Below, piece by piece: positions 8,448-16,538 of a stretch of 64,000 nt of DNA. The DNA is from Methylorubrum salsuginis (GTDB lineage Bacteria; Pseudomonadota; Alphaproteobacteria; Rhizobiales; Beijerinckiaceae): positions 539,208 through 603,207 of the forward strand of contig NZ_FOSV01000001.1 in NCBI RefSeq assembly GCF_900114375.1, in the 5' to 3' direction. Under the pieces are notes generated by a model. The model worked only from the letters and a program-made list of their open reading frames with translations, was not told where the DNA came from and did not search any database. Within the stretch, counting starts at the first letter, position 1; every line of letters begins with the position of its first letter. Made by a program: the position numbers and the translations under genes.

Positions 8448-9410
8448 ATGTCGCATCAGCGCTCCTCCGGAAACCTCCTCGCCGACCGGCGCTACGCCTA
8501 TGCCGAGGCCTGCCTCGCGGAAGGGCATGCGGACGGCGCCGCCGAGATGGCCGAGCAGGCGCTGGAGATGGCGCCCGACTATGCGCCCGCCTGGGTGCTG
8601 CTGGGGCGCGCCCGCGCCGCCTCGTTCGCGAAAAGCGGCACCGAGACGGAGCAGGCGGCGGCGCTGGCGGCGTTCGGACGCGCGCTGGCGCTCGATCCCG
8701 ACGACGCGCTCGGCAGCCGCCTGCATCTGGCGGCCCTGGGCGCCGCCGAGGCCGCCACCGCCATCGGCTTGGGCTATGTCCGGGCGCTGTTCGAGGGCTA
8801 CGCGCCGCGCTTCGAGCGCCATCTCGTGGACGAACTCGGCTATCGCGGGCCGCAGATGATGGTGGAGGCCCTCGACGCCCTCGCGGAGGCACCGCGCCGC
8901 TTCCCCCGCGCGCTCGATCTCGGCTGTGGCACCGGCCTGATGGGCCGGGCGCTGGAGGGCCGTGTCGACACCCTCGCCGGCTGCGACCTGTCCCCGGCGA
9001 TGCTGGCGCAGGCCCGCCGCACCGGGCTCTATGCCCGCCTCGTCGAGGCCGACCTCGTCGCCTTCCTCGCCGCCGAGCCGCCGGGCTCGGCCGACCTCAT
9101 CACGGCGGCGGACGTGTTCATCTATCTCGGCGACCTCGCGCCCGCGCTCAGGGGCATCGCCCGCGCCCTCGCGCCGGGGGGACTCGCGGTCCTCACCGTG
9201 CAGTCGCCGCAGGCGGATGAGGGCATCGTGCTCGGGGCCGACGGGCGCTACGCCCACGGGGACGCCCACCTGCACGCGTCGGCGAGGCAAGCGGGCCTCG
9301 CCGTTGCTGCAATGCGTCAGGCCGGAATCCGGCGGCAAAACAGAGTTGACGTTCCAGGGCGGATTCTCATCCTACAAAAAAGCTTGAATGTGCCGGATCA
9401 CTCATCTTGA
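8448..9410 (+). CDS. TPR-containing class I SAM-dependent methyltransferase
   Basis: Residues 15-100 or so form TPR-like helical repeats (AEMAEQALEMAPDYAPAWVLLGRAR, AFGRALALDPDDALGSRLHLAALG). A Rossmann methyltransferase domain follows, with the SAM-binding LDLGCGTGLMG at about residue 164, CDLSPAMLAQAR, and the ADVFIYLGDL strand. The substrate is unknown; the closest well-known architecture is the predicted TPR-repeat methyltransferase family of alphaproteobacteria. The start at 8448 gives MSHQRSSG and leaves 75 bases to the divergent exonuclease gene. The last 20 or so residues are less regular than the rest, but still end in a beta strand (GRILILQKS) as expected. Confidence 0.86.
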   Translation: MSHQRSSGNLLADRRYAYAEACLAEGHADGAAEMAEQALEMAPDYAPAWVLLGRARAASFAKSGTETEQAAALAAFGRALALDPDDALGSRLHLAALGAAEAATAIGLGYVRALFEGYAPRFERHLVDELGYRGPQMMVEALDALAEAPRRFPRALDLGCGTGLMGRALEGRVDTLAGCDLSPAMLAQARRTGLYARLVEADLVAFLAAEPPGSADLITAADVFIYLGDLAPALRGIARALAPGGLAVLTVQSPQADEGIVLGADGRYAHGDAHLHASARQAGLAVAAMRQAGIRRQNRVDVPGRILILQKSLNVPDHSS

Positions 9411-9475
9411 TCGCGCGAATGCAACGATACGGCTTTGGTTCCGTTGTGCTGCGCAGCATCAATCCAAGGTGAACG

Positions 9476-10237
9476 ATGGCCGACACGACGAACAAGGCAT
9501 TTCCGGCGAGCCCGGTGACGCGCGTCCCCTTCGCGCTGGCGCTGGCCGGACTGGCGGGAACGGCCGATTCCATCGGCTTCCTGGAATTCTCGCAGCTGTT
9601 CATGTCGTTCATGAGCGGCAACACCACCCGCTTCGGCGTCGCCGTCTCCAGCTACGACTGGGAGGGTACCACGCGCTTTGCCAGCGTCATCGCGATCTTC
9701 TGTTTCGGTGCCTTCCTCGGCACGCTGATCGCCGCGTGGTCGGGCCGCTGGCGGCTGTCGGTGCTGCTGATCATCCAGGCGGTGCTGTTCGGCGTCGGCC
9801 TCTACGTCCCGTTCGGCACCGACGCCTTCCCGCTCCACGCCTATCCGATCGTGCTCGCCCTCGGCATCCAGAACGCGACCCTGCAGGACGAGGCGGGCCG
9901 CAGCCTCGCGCTCACCTACGTCACCGGCACGGTGGTGCGCTTCGGCGCGGGCGTGGCCAACATCCTGCTCCACAAGCCGGCGCCCTCGTTCTGGATCCAG
10001 GCGCCGCTCTGGGGTGCGCTCAGCACCGGGGCGGTCGTCGGCGGCTTCCTGCATCACTGGTTCGGCGAGCAGGCGTTCCTGTTCCCGGCGGGTTTCGCCG
10101 CGCTGCTGGCCCTCGTCTCGCTGGTGCTGTCGATCGCTCTGAAGGATACGCCCTACGTCTCGGGCTGGGCGGCGCCGCAGCCCGACGCCCATCCGGAGGC
10201 CAAGCCGACCGCGACGGTGCCGGCCGGCAACGCCTGA
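9476..10237 (+). CDS. YoaK/DUF1275 family membrane protein
   Basis: The 253-residue protein has about six membrane helices and the family hallmark near the N-terminus: ADSIGFLEF...LFMSFMSGNTTR, in which SFMSGN is strongly conserved. A second characteristic element is LALGIQNATLQ...VTYVTG-like (here ALTYVTGTVVRFG). The family is widespread, inner-membrane and of unknown function; transport has been suggested. The C-terminal 25 residues are polar and cytoplasmic-looking. The gene appears monocistronic and is convergent with arfB, 15 bases apart. Confidence 0.88.
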   Translation: MADTTNKAFPASPVTRVPFALALAGLAGTADSIGFLEFSQLFMSFMSGNTTRFGVAVSSYDWEGTTRFASVIAIFCFGAFLGTLIAAWSGRWRLSVLLIIQAVLFGVGLYVPFGTDAFPLHAYPIVLALGIQNATLQDEAGRSLALTYVTGTVVRFGAGVANILLHKPAPSFWIQAPLWGALSTGAVVGGFLHHWFGEQAFLFPAGFAALLALVSLVLSIALKDTPYVSGWAAPQPDAHPEAKPTATVPAGNA

Positions 10238-10252
10238 CGCGCCGGCTCGTCC

Positions 10253-10678
10253 TCAGCCCTCGTCCCCCGGGCCACCGCGCAGCCGCTTGATGCTGCCGCG
10301 GTGGCTCTTCGATTCGAGCCGGCGCTTCTTCGAGGCGAGCGTCGGCCGGGTCGGGCGCCGGGGCGTCGGCGGCACCGCCGCCTCGGCCACCAGGGCGGCC
10401 AGCCGCTCGCGGGCATCCGCCCGGTTGCGCTCCTGGGTGCGGAAGCGCTGGGCGTTGATGACGAGCACGCCCTCCCCCGTCAGCCGCTTTCCGGCGAGCC
10501 GCATCAGCCGCACCGCCACCGCGTCCGGCAGGCTGCGCGAGCGGCGCACGTCGAAGCGCAGCTGCACGGCGGTCGAGAGCTTGTTGACGTTCTGCCCGCC
10601 GGGACCGGAGGCGCGCACGAAGCTCTCCTCGATCTCCGAGTCGTCGATTTCGATCAGCGGCGTGCAGACGAGCGCCAC
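10253..10678 (-). CDS. arfB: Alternative ribosome-rescue factor ArfB (peptidyl-tRNA hydrolase)
   Basis: The 141-residue protein contains the release-factor GGQ motif in RASGPGGQNVNKLSTAV (about residue 27) and a basic C-terminal tail with many Lys and Arg, which in ArfB/YaeJ enters the empty mRNA channel of stalled ribosomes. It lacks the codon-recognition domain of RF1/RF2, as expected. It should hydrolyse peptidyl-tRNA on non-stop ribosomes. The length is normal for the family. Confidence 0.95.
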   Translation of the reverse strand: MALVCTPLIEIDDSEIEESFVRASGPGGQNVNKLSTAVQLRFDVRRSRSLPDAVAVRLMRLAGKRLTGEGVLVINAQRFRTQERNRADARERLAALVAEAAVPPTPRRPTRPTLASKKRRLESKSHRGSIKRLRGGPGDEG

Positions 10679-10723
10679 GGCGCCCTCCCCTCGTTAAACT
10701 AAGGTCAAAACTTCATCGGCTCG

Positions 10724-11014
10724 CTATGTTGGGGACGCTTCCGACCTTGAGCAGCCGTTCTGCTTATCGAGTGGCTTGCCCGGCCTTGGTCGCGGGCCAA
10801 CCTGTTTTGCTATCAGGATCACGCCCGAAACGGCGCCTATGATAACTCCGAGGGGTACGGTGAGCACACTTAAGAGGGCGCTCTCCACGTCGCCGTGATC
10901 CCCGAGATAATAGGAAGCGACCCAGCCCAACCCATATCCGAGTGACACAAGGACAGCTGCGACCACGAGGCTAAGCACGATGCGCTTCGGCCTTTGCCGA
11001 AATCCGGTTGCCAC
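10724..11014 (-). CDS. Small two-helix membrane protein, function unknown
   Basis: The 96-residue product has a basic N-terminus and two hydrophobic helices (about residues 12-36, LSLVVAAVLVSLGYGLGWVA, and 46-68, LSVLTVPLGVIIGAVSGVIL), then a polar, Pro- and Lys-rich tail. I recognise no family. The base composition here is somewhat lower in GC than the neighbouring genes. It starts 9 bases downstream of the bolA stop on the same strand, so the two may be co-transcribed. Confidence 0.6.
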   Translation of the reverse strand: MATGFRQRPKRIVLSLVVAAVLVSLGYGLGWVASYYLGDHGDVESALLSVLTVPLGVIIGAVSGVILIAKQVGPRPRPGKPLDKQNGCSRSEASPT

Positions 11015-11022
11015 CTTTCCGG

Positions 11023-11301
11023 CTAGCCCGCCTCGGCCGGCGTGCGGGCCCGCACGGCCAGCGCGTGCAGGCCCCGTTTAAAGGCCTCGTCCAGCAAGGT
11101 ATTCACCATCCGGTGGCGCTCGACCCGGCTCTTGCCGTCGAAGGCCGCCGAGACGACGTCCAGCCGGAAATGCGTCTCTCCCTCCGGCCGCGCTCCCGCA
11201 TGGCCTGCATGGAGATGGGATTCGTCGATCACCTCCAGCGCCTGCGGCGCGAGTTCGGCGCTCAGGCGCCCGGCGATCCAGTCCCTCAGGGTCTCGGCCA
11301 T
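11023..11301 (-). CDS. bolA: BolA family protein
   Basis: The 92-residue protein shows the BolA fold: L-x-P-x-x-L-E-V-I-D-E-S-H-L-H-A-G-H near residues 16-34, THFRLDVVSAAF, and the RVERHRMVNTLLDE helix-turn region. BolA proteins partner with monothiol glutaredoxins in iron-sulfur handling and can bind DNA. The ATG at 11301 (MAETLRDWI) was preferred over longer in-frame starts because the family begins directly with this helix. Confidence 0.93.
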   Translation of the reverse strand: MAETLRDWIAGRLSAELAPQALEVIDESHLHAGHAGARPEGETHFRLDVVSAAFDGKSRVERHRMVNTLLDEAFKRGLHALAVRARTPAEAG

Positions 11302-11452
11302 TTTCGAACGTCCCTTCGGTTTCTTTTCGGTCTCGCGCGCCGGCATTCGCGCCGTCCCGCGCCGTCCGGGCGTCAAGCCCGCATCGATGCATGCGTCATC
11401 AGGCCCGACGGCCTTGTCCGTCGGCGCGTCCGCCCCTCATAATCGGCCCGTC

Positions 11453-12142
11453 ATGGATCTCAACTCGCCCCTGTTCGACAGCATCCGCATCAAGCCGACC
11501 TGCGACGACCCCAAGGACGGCTCGAAGGCGAGTCCGAAGGGGGGCCGGGCGGGCGCGAAGGCGAGCGCGAGCGCCACCACCGAAGCTACCTGCGAGGCGC
11601 CGGGCTGCACCGGGGCGGGCCTCTACCGCGCGCCCAAGGGGCGCAAGCAGGAGGGGCAATATTACCGCTTTTGCATCGATCACGTGCGCGCCTACAACGC
11701 CGCCTACAATTACTTCGACGGCATGAACGACGCCGCGGTCGAGGCCTATCAGAAGGACGCGATGGTCGGCCATCGTCCCACTTGGTCGATGGGCGTGAAC
11801 GCCGCCACCGGGACCGACAAGACGAGCAAGAAGCCGGAGGGCGAGCGCGATTGGGCCTATGCCGACCCGCTCGGCGTCCTGCGCGCCAACGGGTTGGGCG
11901 GCTCGGGCCGGCGGCAGGCGGCGCCCGAGCCGCAACGCCCGCGCCACACGGCTGCCGTGACCAAGGCGCTCGACGTGATGGGCCTCGACGAGAACGCCGA
12001 TACCGCGGCGATCAAGGCCCAGTACAAGACCCTGGTGAAGCGCTTCCACCCGGATGCCAACGGCGGCGACCGCTCGTTCGAGGAGCGCCTGCGCGACATC
12101 ATCCGCGCCCACGACGTGCTGCGCGCCGCCGGGATGTGCTGA
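11453..12142 (+). CDS. J-domain (DnaJ-like) protein
   Basis: The 229-residue protein has a C-terminal J-domain (about residues 167-229) with the essential HPD in VKRFHPDANGG, so it should stimulate an Hsp70 partner. The N-terminal two thirds contain a CEAPGCTGAGLYRAP segment with two Cys and a conserved aromatic stretch (YYRFCIDHVRAYNAAYNYFDGM) that recurs in this alphaproteobacterial J-protein type. There is no Gly/Phe linker or zinc-finger domain of canonical DnaJ. It starts 151 bases divergent from bolA. Confidence 0.9.
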   Translation: MDLNSPLFDSIRIKPTCDDPKDGSKASPKGGRAGAKASASATTEATCEAPGCTGAGLYRAPKGRKQEGQYYRFCIDHVRAYNAAYNYFDGMNDAAVEAYQKDAMVGHRPTWSMGVNAATGTDKTSKKPEGERDWAYADPLGVLRANGLGGSGRRQAAPEPQRPRHTAAVTKALDVMGLDENADTAAIKAQYKTLVKRFHPDANGGDRSFEERLRDIIRAHDVLRAAGMC

Positions 12143-12297
12143 TGCGCGGCACGAAGGATGCACGCGGCGCCGGTCTCCATCGTCGCGGCGAGGGCGGACA
12201 TTCCGCGTCGGCTTCCTATATCGCGCCTCAAGCGCCTTGACGCCCTACCCCCCTTGGCGATGCCGAGGGCCGGCGATTAAGGATGACGGCCCTTAGA

Positions 12298-12397
12298 GCG
12301 CATTCCGACGAAGTGGGCACCGGTTCGTCGAAAGAATGCGCGCCAAACAAATACCGAGAGCCGTGCCCGACCCGAAGTGGTCGGGCACGGCTCTCGG
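12298..12397 (+). repeat. Composite two-hairpin intergenic repeat, copy 1
   Basis: Two palindromes lie side by side in the 341-base gap before cobS. The first (12298-12341) has outer arms gcgcattc/gaatgcgc and inner arms cgacgaa/ttcgtcg around gtgggcaccgg. This core resembles the abundant rhizobial intergenic palindrome with gaagtgg...accggttc. The second (12354-12397) is a perfect 19-bp stem with loop cgaagt. The same pair in the same order occurs on the other strand at 39990-40085. The rest of the gap (12143-12297 and 12398-12483) shows no gene. Confidence 0.8.
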
Positions 12398-12483
12398 CCC
12401 GTAGAGTCGACGATCCCGAGACGATGCAAAGCGCGACCGCGCCGGGCCCGATGCCCCCGCCGGCCGCACCGATGAGGTTCCGT

Positions 12484-13467
12484 ATGCTGTCCGACGAAAC
12501 GCCCGCTTCCCTGCCCGACCGTCAGGTCTCCGTCCGCGAGGTGTTCGGCATCGACCTCGACCTCAAGGTCCCGGCCTTCTCGGAGCCCGAGGAGCATGTG
12601 CCGGATCTCGACCCGGATTACATCTTCGACCGCGAGACCACGTTGTCGATCCTGGCGGGCTTCGCCAAGAACCGCCGCGTCATGGTCACGGGCTATCACG
12701 GCACCGGCAAATCGACCCATATCGAGCAGGTCGCGGCGCGGCTGAACTGGCCCTGCATCCGGATCAACCTCGACAGCCACGTCTCGCGCATCGACCTCGT
12801 CGGCAAGGACGCCATCGTCCTGAAGGACGGCAAGCAGGTCACCGCCTTCCAGGACGGCATCCTGCCCTGGGCGCTGCAGAACAACGTCGCGCTGGTGTTC
12901 GACGAGTACGATGCCGGCCGCCCGGACGTGATGTTCGTGATCCAGCGCGTGCTGGAGGTCTCCGGCCGGCTGACCCTGCTCGACCAGAAGCGCGTCATCC
13001 GCCCGCATCCGGGCTTCCGCCTGTTCGCCACCGCCAACACGGTGGGCCTGGGCGACACGTCGGGCCTCTATCACGGCACCCAGCAGATCAACCAGGGCCA
13101 GATGGACCGCTGGTCGATCGTCACCACGCTCAACTACCTGCCGCACGACCGCGAGGTCGACATCGTGTTGTCGAAAGCGACGCACTACCAGGGCGAGGGC
13201 GGGCGCGACACGGTGAGCCGGATGGTCCGCGTGGCCGACCTCACCCGCAACGCCTTCATGAACGGCGACCTCTCCACCGTGATGAGCCCGCGCACGGTCA
13301 TCACCTGGGCCGAGAACGCCGACATCTTCCGCGACATCGGCTTCGCGTTCCGGGTGACGTTCCTGAACAAGTGCGACGAGCTGGAGCGCCCGCTGGTGGC
13401 CGAGTTCTACCAGCGCGCCTTCGGCAAGGAATTGCCCGAGAGCGCGCTCAACGTCGCGCTGAGCTGA
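12484..13467 (+). CDS. cobS: Aerobic cobaltochelatase subunit CobS
   Basis: This AAA+ ATPase works with CobT and CobN to insert cobalt into hydrogenobyrinic acid a,c-diamide in the aerobic cobalamin pathway. The Walker A motif is GYHGTGKST (about residue 77), the Walker B motif is LVFDEYDA, and [14 protein letters not shown] is the sensor strand. The length of 327 residues is normal. I chose the ATG at 12484 ([14 protein letters not shown]) because gagg lies 6 bases upstream and it gives the usual N-terminus; in-frame ATGs at 12424 and 12472 would add residues that overlap the repeat-rich leader. cobT follows after 83 bases. The large subunit gene cobN is not in the window. Confidence 0.95.
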   Translation: MLSDETPASLPDRQVSVREVFGIDLDLKVPAFSEPEEHVPDLDPDYIFDRETTLSILAGFAKNRRVMVTGYHGTGKSTHIEQVAARLNWPCIRINLDSHVSRIDLVGKDAIVLKDGKQVTAFQDGILPWALQNNVALVFDEYDAGRPDVMFVIQRVLEVSGRLTLLDQKRVIRPHPGFRLFATANTVGLGDTSGLYHGTQQINQGQMDRWSIVTTLNYLPHDREVDIVLSKATHYQGEGGRDTVSRMVRVADLTRNAFMNGDLSTVMSPRTVITWAENADIFRDIGFAFRVTFLNKCDELERPLVAEFYQRAFGKELPESALNVALS

Positions 13468-13550
13468 CACGGGCCGAGCCGCGGCGCCCGTGGCCGCGGC
13501 TCATGTTCGAGGGCGAGTCCCGATCCCGCTTCCGGTGAATCCGTAACGCC

Positions 13551-15455
13551 ATGGCCCTGACCAACCGCAACAAGTCCGGCGAGCGCAAGGAGCCCGGGGC
13601 CGAGCCGCTGAAGCGCTCGGTCGCCGGGTGCCTGCGCGCCCTCGCCAAGCGGCCCGAGATCGAGGTCACCTATGCCAGCGACCGGCCGGCGCTGATCGGC
13701 GACAAGGCGCGCCTGCCCGAGCCGACCCGGCGGCTGACCGCCGAGGATGCCGCGATCCTGCGCGGCCATTCGGACTCGATGGCGCTGCGCCTCGGCTGCC
13801 ACGACACCGGCGTCCACCGCCGCCTCGCCCCGGAGAACGCGGCGGCCCGCGCCGTCTACGACGCCGTCGAGCAGGCCCGCGTCGAGGCGATCGGCTCGCG
13901 GCGCCTCGCGGGCGTGGCCTCCAACATCACGGCGATGCTGGAGGACCGCTACCACCGCGGCGGCAAGTACGAAAACATCACCGACCGGGCCGACGCGCCG
14001 ATGGAGGACGCGGTCGCCCTGATGGTGCGCGAGCGCCTGACCGGTCAGGCCCCGCCCCCGGCCGCGGCCCGGATCGTCGAATTGTGGCGCGAGCATATCG
14101 AGGCGCGGGCGGGGAAAAACCTCGACGGCCTGCTCGGCGCGATCGAGAACCAGCGCGGCTTCGCCCGCTCGGTGCGCGATCTGCTCTCCTCCCTCGACAT
14201 GGCCGACGAGACGCCGCTCGATCAGGACGACGAGACCGACGAGGACGAGAACCAGGCCCAGGACGACGAGCAGACCCCGAGCGAGGGCGAGGCCGAGGAG
14301 AAGAGCCAGGGCGACCGCGCCGAGGTCGAGGTGACCGACGAGGCCGCCGACGAACTCGAGGAAGGCGCCACCGAATCCGCCGACGCGCCCTCGGGCGAGA
14401 TGCCCGAAGAGGCCGAGGACGCGGAATCGGAGGAAGCCTCCGAATCCTGGCGCCCGCCGACCAACCGCGGCAACGAGCGCACCGGGCCGGATTACCGTGT
14501 CTACAATCCGCGCTTCGACGAGGTCATCGAGGCCGAGGAGCTGTGCGACGCCGAGGAGCTGACGCGCCTGCGCAGCTACCTCGACAAGCAGCTCGCCCAT
14601 CTCCAGGGCGTGGTCGGACGCCTCGCCAACCGCCTCCAGCGCCGCCTGCTGGCGCAGCAGAGCCGCGCCTGGGAGTTCGATCTCGAAGAGGGCCAGCTCG
14701 ACCCGGCGCGCCTCGTCCGCGTCGTCACCGATCCGTTCCAGCCGCTCTCGTTCAAGCGCGAGAAGGACACGAATTTCCGCGACACCGTCGTCACGTTGCT
14801 CCTCGACAATTCCGGCTCGATGCGCGGGCGCCCGATCACGGTGGCGGCGACCTGCGCCGACATCCTGGCCCGCACACTGGAGCGCTGCGGCGTCAAGGTC
14901 GAGATTCTGGGCTTCACCACCCGCGCCTGGAAGGGCGGCCAGAGCCGCGAGGCGTGGCTGGCCGGCGGCAAGCCGGGCAATCCCGGCCGCCTCAACGACC
15001 TGCGCCACATCGTCTACAAGTCGGCCGACGCCCCCTGGCGCCGCGCGCGAAAGAACCTCGGGCTGATGATGCGCGAGGGACTTCTGAAGGAGAACATCGA
15101 CGGCGAGGCCCTCGACTGGGCGCACAAGCGCCTGCTCGCCCGCCCCGAGCAGCGCCGCATCCTGATGGTGATCTCCGACGGCGCGCCGGTCGACGACTCG
15201 ACCCTCTCGGTCAATCCCGGCAACTATCTGGAGCGCCACCTGCGCTACATGATCGAGGAGATCGAGACGCGCTCGCCGGTGGAGTTGCTCGCCATCGGCA
15301 TCGGCCACGACGTGACGCGCTACTACCGCCGCGCCGTGACGATCATCGACGCCGAGGAGCTCGGCGGGGCGATGACCGAGAAGCTGGCCGAGCTGTTCGA
15401 AGAGGATGCCGGCGGCGGCCGCATGGCGCCGCGGCGGGCGGCCGGGGGGCGGTAG
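13551..15455 (+). CDS. cobT: Aerobic cobaltochelatase subunit CobT
   Basis: The 634-residue protein has the three-part CobT layout: a helical N-terminal domain, a long acidic low-complexity segment (about residues 218-300, mostly Glu, Asp and Ala), and a C-terminal VWA domain whose metal-ion site [10 protein letters not shown] begins near residue 419, with [14 protein letters not shown] as a later element. It forms the two-tiered ring with CobS that drives cobalt chelation. It is in an operon with cobS. The acidic segment is normal for the family and is not a sign of misassembly. Confidence 0.95.
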   Translation: MALTNRNKSGERKEPGAEPLKRSVAGCLRALAKRPEIEVTYASDRPALIGDKARLPEPTRRLTAEDAAILRGHSDSMALRLGCHDTGVHRRLAPENAAARAVYDAVEQARVEAIGSRRLAGVASNITAMLEDRYHRGGKYENITDRADAPMEDAVALMVRERLTGQAPPPAAARIVELWREHIEARAGKNLDGLLGAIENQRGFARSVRDLLSSLDMADETPLDQDDETDEDENQAQDDEQTPSEGEAEEKSQGDRAEVEVTDEAADELEEGATESADAPSGEMPEEAEDAESEEASESWRPPTNRGNERTGPDYRVYNPRFDEVIEAEELCDAEELTRLRSYLDKQLAHLQGVVGRLANRLQRRLLAQQSRAWEFDLEEGQLDPARLVRVVTDPFQPLSFKREKDTNFRDTVVTLLLDNSGSMRGRPITVAATCADILARTLERCGVKVEILGFTTRAWKGGQSREAWLAGGKPGNPGRLNDLRHIVYKSADAPWRRARKNLGLMMREGLLKENIDGEALDWAHKRLLARPEQRRILMVISDGAPVDDSTLSVNPGNYLERHLRYMIEEIETRSPVELLAIGIGHDVTRYYRRAVTIIDAEELGGAMTEKLAELFEEDAGGGRMAPRRAAGGR

Positions 15456-15506
15456 GTCTCGGTCTCAGCGGGTTTCCGAAAATTCCTCTCGGGTGCAGCC
15501 TCATTC

Positions 15507-15534
15507 CCCCTCTCCCCGCGTGCGGGGCGAGGGG
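15507..15534. terminator. GC-rich hairpin between convergent genes
   Basis: An imperfect inverted repeat (ccccctctccccgc, loop gtgc, then ggggcgagggg) lies between the cobT stop and the convergent solute-binding protein gene. It may serve both genes as a terminator. Its composition is like a single arm of the 155-bp palindromic element, so it may be a decayed remnant of it. Confidence 0.4.
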
Positions 15535-15572
15535 ATGCGCCGACGGCGGGCGGGATCAAATGGAAGCGGCGT

Positions 15573-16496
15573 TCAGAACGGGCTCACCGGAAAGAACCGC
15601 AGATACAATTCCGCGTACTTCCCGTCGTCCCACACCCGCTGGAGCGCATCGTCGAGCGCCCGCGACAGCGCCGCGTCCTCGGTGCGGGTGACGAAGCCGA
15701 TGCCCTCGCCGAAGTAGCGGTTCTCTAGATAGTCGCCGCCGACGAAGGCGCAGCACGCCTCCGAGTCCTGGCCGTTGAACCAGAGGGCGAGGTTGAGCCC
15801 GTCGGCAAAAAGATACTCCACCTCGCCGCGCTTGAGCGCACCCTCCGCCGTGGTGAGATCGGGAAACGTCTTGCGGACGGCCTTCGGGAAGAAGGCCTTC
15901 AGGTAAGCCTCGTGCGCGCTGCCCTCGACCGCGCCGACGCTCCGGTCGGCGAGTGCGGCGGCCGAGGGGACGGGTAGGCTGCCGCCGTTGCGGACGGCGA
16001 AGCGGGCCGGCCAGCGGAAATACGGGCGGGTCGCCAGGAAGCGGGCGCGGAGCGCCGGCGTCAGCGGCATCGCGGCGGCGACCACGTCGCCTTGCTTGTC
16101 GTTGAGCGCGTCGAGCAGGGTGTCGAAGCGGCGGGCCTGGACCGTGCAGGAGATCGCGAGGCGCTCGCACACCGCGCGGGCCAGTTCCACCGAAAAGCCG
16201 GTCGGCGCTCCGTCCGGGCCGGCGAAGTGGAGCGGCGGGAACTCGTCGTCGGTCATGAACCGCACCGCCCGGCCGGTCTGCGGCGCGTCCACCCGCTCGC
16301 CGCGGGCGCGGGGGTTCCAGAAGTTCGGGATGGTGACGGAGGGCGCCGCCGCGGGTGCCGGCTGTTGCGCCTGCGCAACGCTCGCGAGCAAAAGGTTAAC
16401 GCATGTTAACACAATCGCGCTCAACCCCAGGCCGCGTCTTGACGCGTGGGTTGAGGCGGTGGAGCGATACACGTGCGTAGAGAGGTCTCGGCCCAT
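15573..16496 (-). CDS. Periplasmic solute-binding protein (amino-acid ABC transporter / SBP family 3 type)
   Basis: A basic N-terminus and hydrophobic segment (GLGLSAIVLTCVNLLLASVAQA) form a signal peptide, cleaved near residue 43. The mature part has the family-3 pattern: VRFMTDDEFPPLHFAGPDGAPTGFSVELARAVCERL, followed by FDTLLDALNDKQGDVVAAAM, and a late GIGFVTRTEDAALSRALDDAL. It should bind a small ligand in the periplasm; no permease or ATPase gene is adjacent, so it may be a transport orphan or a sensor component. The start at 16496 leaves only 42 bases to the divergent glycosyltransferase, so the true start could be slightly further downstream. Confidence 0.85.
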   Translation of the reverse strand: MGRDLSTHVYRSTASTHASRRGLGLSAIVLTCVNLLLASVAQAQQPAPAAAPSVTIPNFWNPRARGERVDAPQTGRAVRFMTDDEFPPLHFAGPDGAPTGFSVELARAVCERLAISCTVQARRFDTLLDALNDKQGDVVAAAMPLTPALRARFLATRPYFRWPARFAVRNGGSLPVPSAAALADRSVGAVEGSAHEAYLKAFFPKAVRKTFPDLTTAEGALKRGEVEYLFADGLNLALWFNGQDSEACCAFVGGDYLENRYFGEGIGFVTRTEDAALSRALDDALQRVWDDGKYAELYLRFFPVSPF

Positions 16497-16538
16497 GCCT
16501 CTCCCTAGCACGGCGCGGGCCCACAGGGAGCCGCCGCC

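Noticed and set aside
12400..12483. Cobalamin riboswitch before cobS
   Set aside because: I could not find the B12-box pattern; the leader holds the two-hairpin repeat instead.
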